A stretch of DNA of 64,000 bases from Aquincola tertiaricarbonis (GCF_023573145.1 NZ_CP097635.1:2480001-2544000), one strand, 5' to 3'; shown: positions 52,366 to 61,097, counted from the first letter of the stretch. The notes: generated by a model from the letters alone, not told the origin. Made by a program: numbers and translations.

Positions 52366-53049
52366 TCAGCGCGGCTTGACCTTGGCCAGCAGCTGCCGCA
52401 CCTCTTCGCGGCGGCCGCTGTCGGCGATCTGGCGGCCCGGCCGCGGCGGTGCCTGCAGCGCCTTCTCCAGGTAGGGCACGGCCTTGTCGGGCTGCTGCGT
52501 TTCCACCAGGTAGTCGGCGTAGAAGTAGTTGGGGTCGATGCCGTTGGGGTTGATGGCCAGCGCCTTCTGCAGCAGCTCGCCGGCCTTGGCCTTGTCGCCG
52601 AAGCCCAGCGGCCAGCCCGGCACCTTGTAGTACAGCACCCCCAGGCTGTTGTAGGCCGAGCCGTCCAGCGCATTGCCGTCGATCTGGATGGCCTTCTCGT
52701 ACAAGGCCTTGGCCTGCTTGGCCAGGTTCAGCGCGCCCAGGCCGCCCTTGGCGCCCGCCCAGGAGCTGACGATGATGCCTTCCCACACCAGGGGCTCGCT
52801 GGCGTTGGGGTGGCTTTCGCTGAACTGATGGGCCTTGGCGGCCAGCGACTCGAACTGCTTTTCGCGGGCCGGCGGCGGCGATTGGTACTGGATCACCTCC
52901 CATTCACGCTGCAGCTGCAACAGGCCGTCGTCCAGCGGCGCGGCACGGCTGGCCAGCGGCCAGGCAGCGGCCACGGTGGCGCACAGCAGCAGGCCGGCGA
53001 ACTGGCGGCGAAGGGGAGAGGCGGGAAGGGCTTGGACGTTCATCGGCAT
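52366..53049 (-). CDS. Secreted TPR-like protein, last gene of the five-gene operon
   Basis: 227 residues from the ATG at 53049, two bases after the SDR stop; an ATG at 53043 is also possible. Signal peptide LRRQFAGLLLCATVAAAWPLASRA. The remainder is helical with TPR-like repeats (SLAAKAHQFSESHPNASEPL, AKQAKALYEKAIQIDG, AGELLQKALAINPNGI, KAVPYLEKALQAPP). It is predicted periplasmic. Similar proteins annotated as tetratricopeptide repeat proteins occur beside the HDO/AMP-ligase genes in this type of operon (recollection, not checked). It may help assembly or export of the pathway product. It is convergent with the histidine kinase gene, 21 bases apart. Confidence 0.85.
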   Translation of the reverse strand: MPMNVQALPASPLRRQFAGLLLCATVAAAWPLASRAAPLDDGLLQLQREWEVIQYQSPPPAREKQFESLAAKAHQFSESHPNASEPLVWEGIIVSSWAGAKGGLGALNLAKQAKALYEKAIQIDGNALDGSAYNSLGVLYYKVPGWPLGFGDKAKAGELLQKALAINPNGIDPNYFYADYLVETQQPDKAVPYLEKALQAPPRPGRQIADSGRREEVRQLLAKVKPR

Positions 53050-53051
53050 GG

Positions 53052-53861
53052 TCAGGCTCGCGGGGCGTGTGCGGATAAGGAGGGCTGGGCGGACAGGTGC
53101 TTGCGGTGGCTGGCGAAGGCGCCGTCCAGCAACGTGGAGGCCAGGCCGTTGAGGCGCACGGCCACCTGCTCGGCGGTGCCCAGGAAGCGCTCGGCCGCTT
53201 CGCTGCGCAGCAGCTGCAGCAGCGCTTCGGCCACCACCTCGGGTGAATCGGTGGCGGTATGGGTGGCCTGCGCATGGGCCTGCGCGGCGGCCGAGTTGAA
53301 GCCGGTGCGGGTGCTGCGCGGGCCCAGGTACTGCACCTTCACCGGCCCGCCGGCCAGCTCGCGCCGCAGCGCCTGCGCAAAGCCGCGCAGGCCGGCCTTG
53401 CTGGCGCCGTACACGCTGTAGCCTGGCAGGCCCAGCGCGCCCAGCACCGAGCCCACGCAGATCACCTGCGCCTGCGGCTGGCTGCGCAGGTAGGCCAGCA
53501 GCGCCTGCGTCAGCACCATCGGGGCCAGCAGGTTCACTTGCAGAAGCCGCTGCATCTCGGCCGGGTCGATGCTTTCCAGCGGGCCGAAGGCCGGCAGGCC
53601 GGCGCCGTGCACCACCACGTTGCAGCCCCAGTCGGCCGCGGTGCGGGCCAGTGAAGCGATGTCGGTGGTGTCGGCCATGTCGGCCGCATGCCAGTGCACA
53701 CGGTCGGGCGCCTGCAGCGCCTGGCATTGCGCGGCCAGTGCGGCCGGTGAGCGGCCGGCCAGCAGCACCGAGGCGCCGGCCTTCACCAGGGCGCGGGCCA
53801 TGGCCTGGCCGATGCCGCCGGTGGCCCCGGTCAGCAGCACGCGGGCATGTTCGGGCCTCAT
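53052..53861 (-). CDS. Short-chain dehydrogenase/reductase of the five-gene operon
   Basis: 269 residues. Intact classical SDR: cofactor loop LLTGATGGIGQAMARAL, VVVHGAGLPAFGPL (NNAG-equivalent reads VHGAG), catalytic Ser in VICVGSVLGALG, YxxxK in YSVYGASKAGLRGF. Cofactor Arg at GRSPAAL suggests NADPH. The ATG overlaps the stop of the di-iron oxidase gene (ATGA) and it is followed at two bases by the TPR gene. It probably reduces or oxidises a carbonyl/alcohol intermediate made by the ligase and oxidase. Substrate unknown. Confidence 0.9.
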   Translation of the reverse strand: MRPEHARVLLTGATGGIGQAMARALVKAGASVLLAGRSPAALAAQCQALQAPDRVHWHAADMADTTDIASLARTAADWGCNVVVHGAGLPAFGPLESIDPAEMQRLLQVNLLAPMVLTQALLAYLRSQPQAQVICVGSVLGALGLPGYSVYGASKAGLRGFAQALRRELAGGPVKVQYLGPRSTRTGFNSAAAQAHAQATHTATDSPEVVAEALLQLLRSEAAERFLGTAEQVAVRLNGLASTLLDGAFASHRKHLSAQPSLSAHAPRA

Positions 53862-54532
53862 GCCGCCACCCGTTCGGTCAGCGGCATCGGCAGGCTGCGG
53901 AACACGTCGCCATACAGCCGGTAGAACACCTGTGCCGCGTGCACGATGTCGGCCTGGTCGGCCGGATCGTCGATCGCGTCCATCAACTGCTGGAAGTGGG
54001 CCACGTGTTCCTGGTCCAGCGTGCCGTGCGAGCGCAGGTAGCTGAAGGCGCGGTCGGGCAGGGCCAGGTGGTCCTGGATCTGCTGCGCGGCCTGCAGCGC
54101 CAGGGCCACGCTGGTGCCTTCCAGCACATGCACCATGCCGAAGAAGCCCAGCGGGTTGCGCCGCATGATCTGGTCGTAGGCATAGGCCACCATCACCTCG
54201 GTGGCCACGCCGGGTCGGCCGTGGCGCACGGCTTGCGCATCGGCGCCGCAGGCCCGCAGGTCGTCCAGGATCCACTCGTCGTGGCCCTTTTCTTCCTCGA
54301 TGTATTCGTCCAGCGCGCCGTCCAGCCACTCACGCCCGGCCGGGACGCGCGCACGGAAGGCCTGCAGCAGCGGCACGGTGTGGCGCACGTGGTGGTAGGC
54401 CTCGGTCAGGAAGGCCACATAGCTGGGCAGCGACACCTCGCCGCGCAGCAGGCAGCCCTGGATGATGGGCGCGCTGAGCATGCCGCCGCGGGCGGTCTGG
54501 GTGTCTCGCACAAGTCGTTGGTAGAAGCTCAT
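53858..54532 (-). CDS. Haem-oxygenase-like di-iron oxidase (HDO; iron-containing redox enzyme)
   Basis: 224 residues, all-helical TENA/PqqC-type fold. Candidate metal ligands follow the HDO pattern: Glu/His in LTEAYHHVRHTVPLL, Glu-x2-His in EEEKGHDEWILDD, and Asp/His in TLDQEHVAHFQQL. MVHVLEGTSVALAL is the helix seen before the last metal ligands. Known HDOs (UndA, BesC, SznF-type) use O2 to cut or oxidise fatty acids or amino acids. With an acyl ligase directly upstream and an SDR overlapping downstream, oxidation of an activated or free fatty acid is a reasonable guess. It is not a haem-degrading enzyme by context: no haem transport genes are near. Confidence 0.87.
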   Translation of the reverse strand: MSFYQRLVRDTQTARGGMLSAPIIQGCLLRGEVSLPSYVAFLTEAYHHVRHTVPLLQAFRARVPAGREWLDGALDEYIEEEKGHDEWILDDLRACGADAQAVRHGRPGVATEVMVAYAYDQIMRRNPLGFFGMVHVLEGTSVALALQAAQQIQDHLALPDRAFSYLRSHGTLDQEHVAHFQQLMDAIDDPADQADIVHAAQVFYRLYGDVFRSLPMPLTERVAA

Positions 54533-54552
54533 GATGGGTCGGTCCGTGTGGG

Positions 54553-55986
54553 TCAGGGCGCCAGCGCCGCGCCTGCGGGCTGCAGGGCTTCGGCATGCGC
54601 CTGGTAGATGGCCGCGCGCTGCGGCCGGCCGTTGGCGGTGGCCAGGCCGCTGGCGGCGTTGAAGGGCGCCACGCCGCGCACCCAGCGGGCGACGCGGGCG
54701 TAGTCGGGCAGCGTGGCATTGGCGGTATCCACCGCCCGCTGCAACTGGGCGTCGCCGGCGCCCGGCATCGGCCACAGCACCGCGCTTAGCGCCGGCTGGC
54801 CGTCGCCGAACACGGCGGCGGCCAGCAGCGCGGGGTCGTTCAGCAGCGCCGTCTCCACCCACTCGGGCGAGACGTTGCGGCCGAAGGCGGTGATCAGCAC
54901 GTTCTTGCGGCGGCCCTGCACATGCACGTAGCCGTCGTCGTCGATGCGGCCCAGGTCGCCGGTGGGCCACCAGTCGGCCGGGGGCGTGGCATCGCCCAGG
55001 TAACCCAGCATCAGGCTGCCGCCGATCTCGATCTCGCCGCTGGCCGAGACACGCAGCCGCGCATGCGGCAGCGCGCGGCCGGCGCTGTGCGGGCGGTCGG
55101 CGCCGGGCAGGTTGAGCGTCTGCACCGAGACGCCTTCCGACAGGCCATAGCCTTCATAGGCGGGGATGCCCAGCGCGCGGGCCGCAGCCAACAGCCGCTC
55201 GCCCACCGCCGCGCCGCCCACCGCCACCAGCCGCAGCGAGGCGGGCGCCCGCTGGCCGGTGTGGGCCAGGAAGGCCACCCAGGCCGTCAGCATCTGCGGC
55301 AGCAGGATCAGGCTGTGCGGCGCATGCTGCACCACCGCCTGGTGGAACTGCGCCGGATCGAAGCCCGACGAGCCGGCCAGGCCCACCTGCTGCAGTGGCA
55401 GCACCCGGCATTCGGCACCAGCGGCCAGCGGCGCCAGCAGGCCGGCGATGTTTTCCAGCAGCACCGCCAGCGGCAGCGCGCACAGGTGGCGCTCGATGTT
55501 CAACGGCGCCAGCGCCTGCACCAGCCCGTCCACCACCGACTGGATGGCCGCGCCACCCAGGCACACGCCCTTGGGCGTGCCGGTGGAACCGGAGGTGAAG
55601 GTGATCTTGGCGGTGCCGGCCGGCATCGCCACCGGCGGCAGGCCGGTGCGCACCAGGCTCAGCGGCTGGCCGGCCACGATGCAGGGCTGCTGCGGCGCGC
55701 CGACGAAGCGCTGGGCCGCGGCCTGCGGCGGCATCAGCAGCGCATCCACCCCGGCGGCCTGCAACGCATGGCCCACCTGCGCGGCGGTGAAGAAGAGGGG
55801 CAGCGGGATGTGCACCACGCCGGCCTGTGCGGCCGCCAGGTCGGCCACCACCCAGGCGGGCGAGTTGTCCATCAAGGTGGCCAGCACCCGCACGCGGGCA
55901 GCTTGCAGCTGCTGCGCCAGCGCCTGCACCTCGGCGTCCAGGGCCTCGCGGCTGAAGGCTTGCCGGCCGTCGCTCAGCGCCGTCAT
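54553..55986 (-). CDS. AMP-forming acyl ligase (ANL superfamily), compact
   Basis: 477 residues, shorter than usual acyl-CoA ligases (about 540). Adenylation motifs: ITFTSGSTGTPKGV (A3), EGYGLSEG (A5), WWPTGDLG (A7), GRRKNVLITAFGRNVSPEWVE (A8 region). The A10 motif reads TANGRPQR, with Arg in place of the usual catalytic Lys (NGK). It probably activates a carboxylic acid as adenylate, but thioesterification or the first half-reaction may be altered by the Lys change. No carrier-protein gene is adjacent. The start at 55986 overlaps the stop of the thermostable-hemolysin-family gene (ATGA); the oxidase gene follows after 20 bases. Confidence 0.9.
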   Translation of the reverse strand: MTALSDGRQAFSREALDAEVQALAQQLQAARVRVLATLMDNSPAWVVADLAAAQAGVVHIPLPLFFTAAQVGHALQAAGVDALLMPPQAAAQRFVGAPQQPCIVAGQPLSLVRTGLPPVAMPAGTAKITFTSGSTGTPKGVCLGGAAIQSVVDGLVQALAPLNIERHLCALPLAVLLENIAGLLAPLAAGAECRVLPLQQVGLAGSSGFDPAQFHQAVVQHAPHSLILLPQMLTAWVAFLAHTGQRAPASLRLVAVGGAAVGERLLAAARALGIPAYEGYGLSEGVSVQTLNLPGADRPHSAGRALPHARLRVSASGEIEIGGSLMLGYLGDATPPADWWPTGDLGRIDDDGYVHVQGRRKNVLITAFGRNVSPEWVETALLNDPALLAAAVFGDGQPALSAVLWPMPGAGDAQLQRAVDTANATLPDYARVARWVRGVAPFNAASGLATANGRPQRAAIYQAHAEALQPAGAALAP

Positions 55987-56627
55987 GCGGGCACCCCCGT
56001 GGCGGCGGAGTAGCGCGCGATGTGCCGCATCGCCCTGGGCAGGTGGCCGGCCAGCACCACCGGGGCATGGTCGTAGTAGCTGCCCCAGTCGGCGGCCGCC
56101 TCGCCCAGCAGGGCCGGATCGGCCGCGCCCAGCGTGAGCGGCGCGATGCCGATGCGCACGAACAGCTGCCGCAGCTCGGCGGTGAGCGTGCTCACCACCC
56201 ATTCGCCACCGCGGGCCAGCAGGTGGTCGGCCAGCATCAGCACCAGGCGGCGGCCGTCGCCGGCACGGCCGGCGGCCAGGTGGCCGACTTCCACGATGCG
56301 GGCGCGTTCGGGCGGCGTGCCGCTGTGCGGGGCCAGCAGGTGCTCGGCCGGGGCCGGCAGGTAACGTTCCAGAAACAGCGGGCCGGCCTGGCCGAAACGG
56401 TAGCCGGCCGCGGCGGTGATCTGATCACCTTCCCACAGGGCCACCAGCGTGGGCGTGAAGTGGTGCACCCGGGCGCCGTAGCGCTGGTGGTAGACGGCCT
56501 GGATGAAGGCCTCCACCTGCGGGCGGCGGGTGTCGGATGTGTCATGCACGTGCAGTGCGGGTGGCAGCGCTTGCGGCATGGGCCGGGGTTCTGCCAGGGG
56601 CGTCGTGCTCGCCGTCGTCAATGCCAT
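55983..56627 (-). CDS. Thermostable-hemolysin-family (T_hemolysin) GNAT-like protein
   Basis: 214 residues from the ATG at 56627. AGGAG abuts that ATG directly, so a TTG two codons later with ideal spacing may be the true start. Family features: YHQRYGARVHHFTPTLVALW, AAAGYRFGQAGPLFLERYL, RARIVEVGHLAAGRAGDGRR, GGEWVVSTLTAELRQLFVRIG, and DWGSYYDHAPVVLAGHL. The family is named after a Vibrio delta-haemolysin, but the sequence looks like a GNAT/acyl-homoserine-lactone-synthase-type acyltransferase with no signal peptide. A direct toxin role is doubtful. It is first in a tightly coupled five-gene operon with a ligase, di-iron oxidase, SDR and TPR protein, suggesting an acyl-transfer step in a pathway. 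Confidence 0.85.
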   Translation of the reverse strand: MALTTASTTPLAEPRPMPQALPPALHVHDTSDTRRPQVEAFIQAVYHQRYGARVHHFTPTLVALWEGDQITAAAGYRFGQAGPLFLERYLPAPAEHLLAPHSGTPPERARIVEVGHLAAGRAGDGRRLVLMLADHLLARGGEWVVSTLTAELRQLFVRIGIAPLTLGAADPALLGEAAADWGSYYDHAPVVLAGHLPRAMRHIARYSAATGVPA

Positions 56628-56817
56628 CTCCTGCACCCACGACCAAGGAGTGGGGCCGATGAATGCTGCGCCGCGGTGATGAAGGCAAGCTGAAGCCGCG
56701 CCGGCACCACGGCCGGGCGTGAAGCACTGCACGCCCGGTCGCTTCAGCCGGCGTTCATCTTGGGTGCGCAGCATCGGCGCCGGTCAGCCCATGGCTCATT
56801 CATCGAAGCAGGTCGCG

Positions 56818-57021
56818 ATGACGCAACTCAGCTACTTCCTCGACGCGCCGGCGCAAGCCGCGCGCTCCCGCCCCGCAGAAGGCACCGGCCCGCTGCGGCG
56901 CATGGCCGCCACGGTCGGCACCTGGCTGCTGGCCATTGCCGCGATGGCGCTGGTGCTGTCGGCCGACTGGATGCTCTACACCGCTTTGGAGAGCAGCCTG
57001 CACCTGTGCTTTCCGCAATGA
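56818..57021 (+). CDS. Small single-helix membrane protein
   Basis: 67 residues from the ATG at 56818 (AGCAGG upstream); an ATG at 56791 would add nine residues. A basic cytoplasmic start leads to one membrane helix (TWLLAIAAMALVLSADWMLY) and a short tail ending LHLCFPQ. No family recognised. It is divergent from the T_hemolysin operon and just upstream of the AraC-type regulator on the same strand. The evidence is only the ribosome site, helix and position. Confidence 0.45.
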   Translation: MTQLSYFLDAPAQAARSRPAEGTGPLRRMAATVGTWLLAIAAMALVLSADWMLYTALESSLHLCFPQ

Positions 57022-57094
57022 CGCTGCGCGCGCTTACGCAGTAAGGTCGCCCCGGCACGCTTCTAGCTGAAGCTGCCGTGGGAGGACCTTGTCT

Positions 57095-58066
57095 GTGAAC
57101 CAAGAAGGCGCAAGCACCGCCCTTGTGCGCCGTTGCCGCTCCGGCGACATCGAAGAGCACACCCGCCAGCTGCAGGACTGGCGACTGGAGTACGACCAGC
57201 TCGACCGTGGCCGCTTCGAAGGCGGCTTCGACGACATCCGGCTGCCGGGGCTGCAGCTGTTCCGCGAAAGCACCACCCGCGGCGTGCGCCAGCGCGGCGC
57301 GCTGATGTCCCGCAGCATCGGGCTGGCGATGCCGCTGGAAGGCGAGGGCGAGATGAGCTTCGCGGGCCTGCGGGTGCCGCACGGCGCCTTGATGGTGTGT
57401 GCGGGCGACAACATCGACCTGTTGACACCGCCGGGCTGCACGCTGGCCGGCGTGGTGGTCGACGTGGAGGCCCTTCACGCATGGCTGGCGCCCATGCCGG
57501 TGGACGCCGACCGCCTGCTGAGCACCGGGCTGAGGGTGAGCCCGCCTTCGGCCGCCGTGGCCCGGTGGCGCGACACGCTGTGTGCCACGCTGCAGGCCCT
57601 GGCCACGCAGCCCGCACGGCTGATGGACGACGCCGCAGCCCGCACCCGGCTGCAGGCCGACCTGATGGGCGCGGTGGTGGAAGTGCTCACCGCCACGCCG
57701 GCTGAAGAGGCGCCGTTGGGCGACGCGGCCCGCAAGCGCCTGGTCGACCGGGCCTGCGACATCCTGCTGGCCGAATCGGACGACCCACCGTCGCTGGCCC
57801 AGCTGTGCCAGCGGCTGGGCACCAGCCCACGCAAGCTCAGCTACTGCTTCCAGGAGCTGATCGGCATGAGCCCGGCGCGCTACATCAAGGCACTGCGGCT
57901 CAATGCGGTGCGGCGTGCGCTGTCACGCGCGCACGCAGGCACCGACAGCGTGTACGACCTGGCCACGCGCTGGGGCTTCTGGCACTTCGGCCACTTCTCC
58001 ACCGACTACAAGCGGCAGTTCGCCGAACTGCCGTCCGAGACGCTGCGCCGCGCGCGGGCGCGCTGA
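57095..58066 (+). CDS. AraC-family regulator
   Basis: About 323 residues from a GTG at 57095 with GGGAGG nine bases upstream; a TTG at 57089 is an alternative. The N-terminal sensor domain resembles EutR-like AraC proteins (LPGLQLFRESTTRGVRQRGAL is characteristic of that group). The C-terminal ~100 residues hold two helix-turn-helix motifs: PSLAQLCQRLGTSPRKLSYCFQ and VYDLATRWGFWHFGHFSTDYKRQF. It lies convergent with, and three bases from, the copper amine oxidase gene. Members near amine-metabolism genes respond to amines or aldehydes; control of the amine oxidase is plausible but not shown. Confidence 0.92.
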   Translation: MNQEGASTALVRRCRSGDIEEHTRQLQDWRLEYDQLDRGRFEGGFDDIRLPGLQLFRESTTRGVRQRGALMSRSIGLAMPLEGEGEMSFAGLRVPHGALMVCAGDNIDLLTPPGCTLAGVVVDVEALHAWLAPMPVDADRLLSTGLRVSPPSAAVARWRDTLCATLQALATQPARLMDDAAARTRLQADLMGAVVEVLTATPAEEAPLGDAARKRLVDRACDILLAESDDPPSLAQLCQRLGTSPRKLSYCFQELIGMSPARYIKALRLNAVRRALSRAHAGTDSVYDLATRWGFWHFGHFSTDYKRQFAELPSETLRRARAR

Positions 58067-58069
58067 GCC

Positions 58070-60364
58070 TCACTTCGCGGCCGGTCCCCGGCCCAGGGTC
58101 GGCGTTTCGTCGAAGAAGTTCCAGGGCTTGAGCAGCACATGCACCCACTCGGTGGGCATGATGGGCCACTCTTCGGCGCGGGCCACGTGGGTGGTGCCGG
58201 TGGTCAGCCACACCACGTTGTCGGTGTTCGCTATCGGCTCGTCGTCGGCGGTGAACTGGCCCAGCCCGGTGTCGGTCTTCGAGCGGTTGGGGTAGCGGCC
58301 TTCCGGAAAGCGCTCGTCCTCGCGGTAGCGGGTGACCCAGATCTGCTTGTCCATGAAGCTCAGCCGGTGGTAGATCCACTCGTCGGCCCCGAAGTTGGCG
58401 CCCTTGGCGATCGGGTGCGTGCCGCCGGCATACGGGATCAGCTGGTACGACACCGGGTTGCCCACCTTGTTGCTGCGCGAAGGGTTGCTCAGCAGCCGCA
58501 CGGTGGAGGCATCGAACTTCTGCGCCGCCTGGCGTTCGGTCTTCACGTTGCGCTGCACCGTCTGCATGGTGCTGGTGCGCGGGCCGCCGCGGGTGTTGGG
58601 CGCCACCACCGGGTCGATCTCGGTCAGCGTGTTGCCTTCGCCGTCCACGTCCAGGTCGAGCCGGAAGTTGTAGATGTGCTGGTGCGTCGTGCCCACGATG
58701 TGGTGGTCCAGCAGCGTGCCGTAGCGGGTGTCCTCGGCGGCGGTGGCATCGGCCATGGTGCGGGTCTTGACGGCCTTGACCGCCTCGATGCCGGTGGCGC
58801 CGGCATTGATGCCGATGGTGCCGTTCTCGGCGAAGACCCAGTCGAACAGGTAGTCGTAGTTGCCCACGGTGCTGATCCAGCGCACCACCAGCTCGCGGCG
58901 TTCCACGCTCACGTTGGGCTTGCCCATCTCCTGGTGCTTGTACTCGGGGCCGGCATAACGCTCGAACACCGCGATGGCACGCGGCACCTGCACCGGCGCG
59001 CCGTTGAAGTCGGCCAGCGTGGCGTCCAGCAGCGCGGCATTGGCCGGTGCGTCGCGGCCCGGCTCGATGGGCGAGGTGAGGGTGCCCATGCCGTACTCGC
59101 CCGAGTCGAGGTAGGCCTTGAAGTACCAGCCCACGTCGGGGTCGCCGTAGGGCACGATCATGCCGCCCAGCGAGCCTTCGTACATCACCTTGCGTTTGGT
59201 GCCGCGGTCGTCGTAGGTGACGGTGGACAGCACCAGGCCCACGCGTGAATCCAGCCGCAGGTGGAACTGCCAGTTCTGCCAGCGCAGGGTGTTGCCGCTG
59301 ATGGTGAAGTTCTTGCCATCGGGCTCCACGATGTCCAGCGGCTTGGGCGGCGGGCTGGCCATGCGGTCGCGGCCGTCGTAGGGGCGCGGCGTCATCGGCA
59401 CCGGCACCAGGCCGCCGTCCTCGATGTTGACCACCTGCTTCTTCACCAGGTCCACCACGGCCACCAGGTTCTCGATCGGGTGCGCCCAGTAGTTGCCGTC
59501 GCCCACGTCCAGGTAGCTCACCACCTTCAGCAGCCGGTCTTCCTGGCGCAGCGAATCCTTGCCGTCGAAGTAGCCCACCGTCAGCGGCGTGGTCACCACC
59601 TTCTTCACGTCGGAGATGCCGCGCTTGGCCAGCGCGGCGGCATAGTCGGCACTGCCTTCGATGGCGGCCTGCACGGCGGCGAAGTCGTCCACCAGCACCA
59701 TGCCGTGGGCACCGGGCACCGGCTGCCACTGCGTCACCGCCTTGGCGCCCAGGTCCACCGTGCCTTCGATCACCTGCTTGCCGTCCAGGATCACGAAGCC
59801 GGCGCTGCGCGGCGCCGTCACCGGTTGGCCCTGCAGCGCGAAGGCCCACACCTGCTCCTTGGGCGGCGCCTTGAGGCTGATCTCGGCAAAGCGCAGGCCG
59901 TCGCGCCAGCGGCCGGCCGACTTCAGCGCGGCCACGGTGGCCTCGATCTCGACGGCGGTGAGCGGGTTCAGCGGGCTGGGCGTGCGCTCGACCACGAAGG
60001 TCTTGTCCAGGCCCGACTGGAACACCTCGTTGATGAAGTCGGTGCTGATGAAGGCGCCGCCCTTGCGCTGCACGATGGGCACGGCCAGTTTCAGCGGCTG
60101 TCCGTTGACCAGCACGGTGCGGGCCCCCGGCCTGGCGCGCACCACGGTGCTGCTGCGGGTGATGGTCCACACCTGGGCATAAGCGTCCCAGCGCACGCTG
60201 GCGCCGAAGTCTTCCAGCGTCTTCTTCAGCGGCACCATCGTGGCGGCGCTGCCGTGGGCCTGGGCGGGTGCCGACCAAGGGCCCAGCAGGGCCAGGCAGG
60301 CCGCGGCCACGGCGGCCGTGCGGGACAAGGACAAGGGCAGGCGGCGGAACAAGGGGGCAGACAT
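58070..60364 (-). CDS. tynA: Periplasmic copper amine oxidase (tyramine/phenethylamine oxidase type)
   Basis: 764 residues, close to E. coli TynA (757). ATG at 60364 with CCAGGAG upstream; signal peptide ends APAQAHG. The extra N-terminal D1 domain (about 40-120) of the E. coli type is present (VPLKKTLEDFGASVRWDAY). Catalytic core: the Tyr converted to the TPQ cofactor is about Tyr503 in TVGNYDY; copper His at about 561 and 563 in HQHIYNFR (spacing to Tyr identical to TynA); third copper His in GTTHVARAEEWP. Reaction: primary amine + O2 + water to aldehyde + NH3 + H2O2 in the periplasm, allowing growth on aromatic amines. No aldehyde dehydrogenase gene is adjacent. Confidence 0.96.
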   Translation of the reverse strand: MSAPLFRRLPLSLSRTAAVAAACLALLGPWSAPAQAHGSAATMVPLKKTLEDFGASVRWDAYAQVWTITRSSTVVRARPGARTVLVNGQPLKLAVPIVQRKGGAFISTDFINEVFQSGLDKTFVVERTPSPLNPLTAVEIEATVAALKSAGRWRDGLRFAEISLKAPPKEQVWAFALQGQPVTAPRSAGFVILDGKQVIEGTVDLGAKAVTQWQPVPGAHGMVLVDDFAAVQAAIEGSADYAAALAKRGISDVKKVVTTPLTVGYFDGKDSLRQEDRLLKVVSYLDVGDGNYWAHPIENLVAVVDLVKKQVVNIEDGGLVPVPMTPRPYDGRDRMASPPPKPLDIVEPDGKNFTISGNTLRWQNWQFHLRLDSRVGLVLSTVTYDDRGTKRKVMYEGSLGGMIVPYGDPDVGWYFKAYLDSGEYGMGTLTSPIEPGRDAPANAALLDATLADFNGAPVQVPRAIAVFERYAGPEYKHQEMGKPNVSVERRELVVRWISTVGNYDYLFDWVFAENGTIGINAGATGIEAVKAVKTRTMADATAAEDTRYGTLLDHHIVGTTHQHIYNFRLDLDVDGEGNTLTEIDPVVAPNTRGGPRTSTMQTVQRNVKTERQAAQKFDASTVRLLSNPSRSNKVGNPVSYQLIPYAGGTHPIAKGANFGADEWIYHRLSFMDKQIWVTRYREDERFPEGRYPNRSKTDTGLGQFTADDEPIANTDNVVWLTTGTTHVARAEEWPIMPTEWVHVLLKPWNFFDETPTLGRGPAAK

Positions 60365-60452
60365 GGGACCGAGGGCTCCTGGCTAGGCGAATTCGCGCAA
60401 AGCTTAGGAGCGCAGGTGCCAGGGGCGTTATCCGATTTCTGCACCCATGCGC

Positions 60453-61097
60453 TCAGCCGGTGACGACGCCATGCTGGATGGCCAGGCGCACCAGCTCGAT
60501 GGGCGTGGTCACGCCCAGCTTCTGCTTGATCAGCGTCTGGTGGTTGGCCACGGTCTTGCTGCTCAGGTACAGGCGCGCGGCGATGGCGTCCAGCGCATGG
60601 CCTTCGGCCAGCAGGCGGAAGATCTCGAACTCGCGGCTGCTGAGCTGGGTGGCCGGGTCGGCGGCCGGCAGGCTGCGGCTGCTGGCCATGCGCTGGGCGA
60701 TGGCCGCGCTGACGAACACCCGGCCCTGCGCCGCCTGCCGCACCGCCTCGATCAGCTCGTCGGCCACCGCCGATTTGGCCACGTAGCCCAGCGCCCCGGC
60801 CCGCAGCGCCTGCGTGGCGAAGGTGGCGCTTTCGTGCATCGAGAGGATGACCACCCGCGCGCCGGCCTCGCGCTGGCGCACGCGGCGCAGCGCCTCGATG
60901 CCGCCCATGCCCGGCATGGACAGGTCCATCACCAGCACCTGCGGTTGCAGCTCGGCATGCAGCCGGCAGGCTTGCTCGCCGGTCTCGGCCTCGCCCACCA
61001 CCCGCGCGCCCGCCGATTCGAACAGTCGCCGCAGACCGGCGCGCAGGACCGCATGGTCGTCGGCCAGCAGGATGCGCAGGCCCCCCTCCAGCGTCAT
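60453..61097 (-). CDS. NarL/FixJ-family response regulator
   Basis: 214 residues. ATG at 61097 overlaps the stop of the histidine kinase gene by four bases. Receiver: ILLADDHAVLRAGL, phosphoacceptor Asp in VLVMDLSMPG, Ser/Lys in ILSMHES and GYVAKSAV. The LuxR-type helix-turn-helix is LSSREFEIFRLLAEGHALDAI, LYLSSKTVANHQTLIKQKL. It resembles UvrY/UhpA-type regulators. It lies between the kinase and the tynA gene on the same strand, with 88 bases before tynA's start. Confidence 0.94.
   Translation of the reverse strand: MTLEGGLRILLADDHAVLRAGLRRLFESAGARVVGEAETGEQACRLHAELQPQVLVMDLSMPGMGGIEALRRVRQREAGARVVILSMHESATFATQALRAGALGYVAKSAVADELIEAVRQAAQGRVFVSAAIAQRMASSRSLPAADPATQLSSREFEIFRLLAEGHALDAIAARLYLSSKTVANHQTLIKQKLGVTTPIELVRLAIQHGVVTG

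Noticed and set aside
53858..54532. Reading the haem-oxygenase-like gene as PqqC or TenA
   Set aside because: No pqq or thiamine genes are nearby. The metal-ligand pattern and operon partners fit HDO-type oxidases better.
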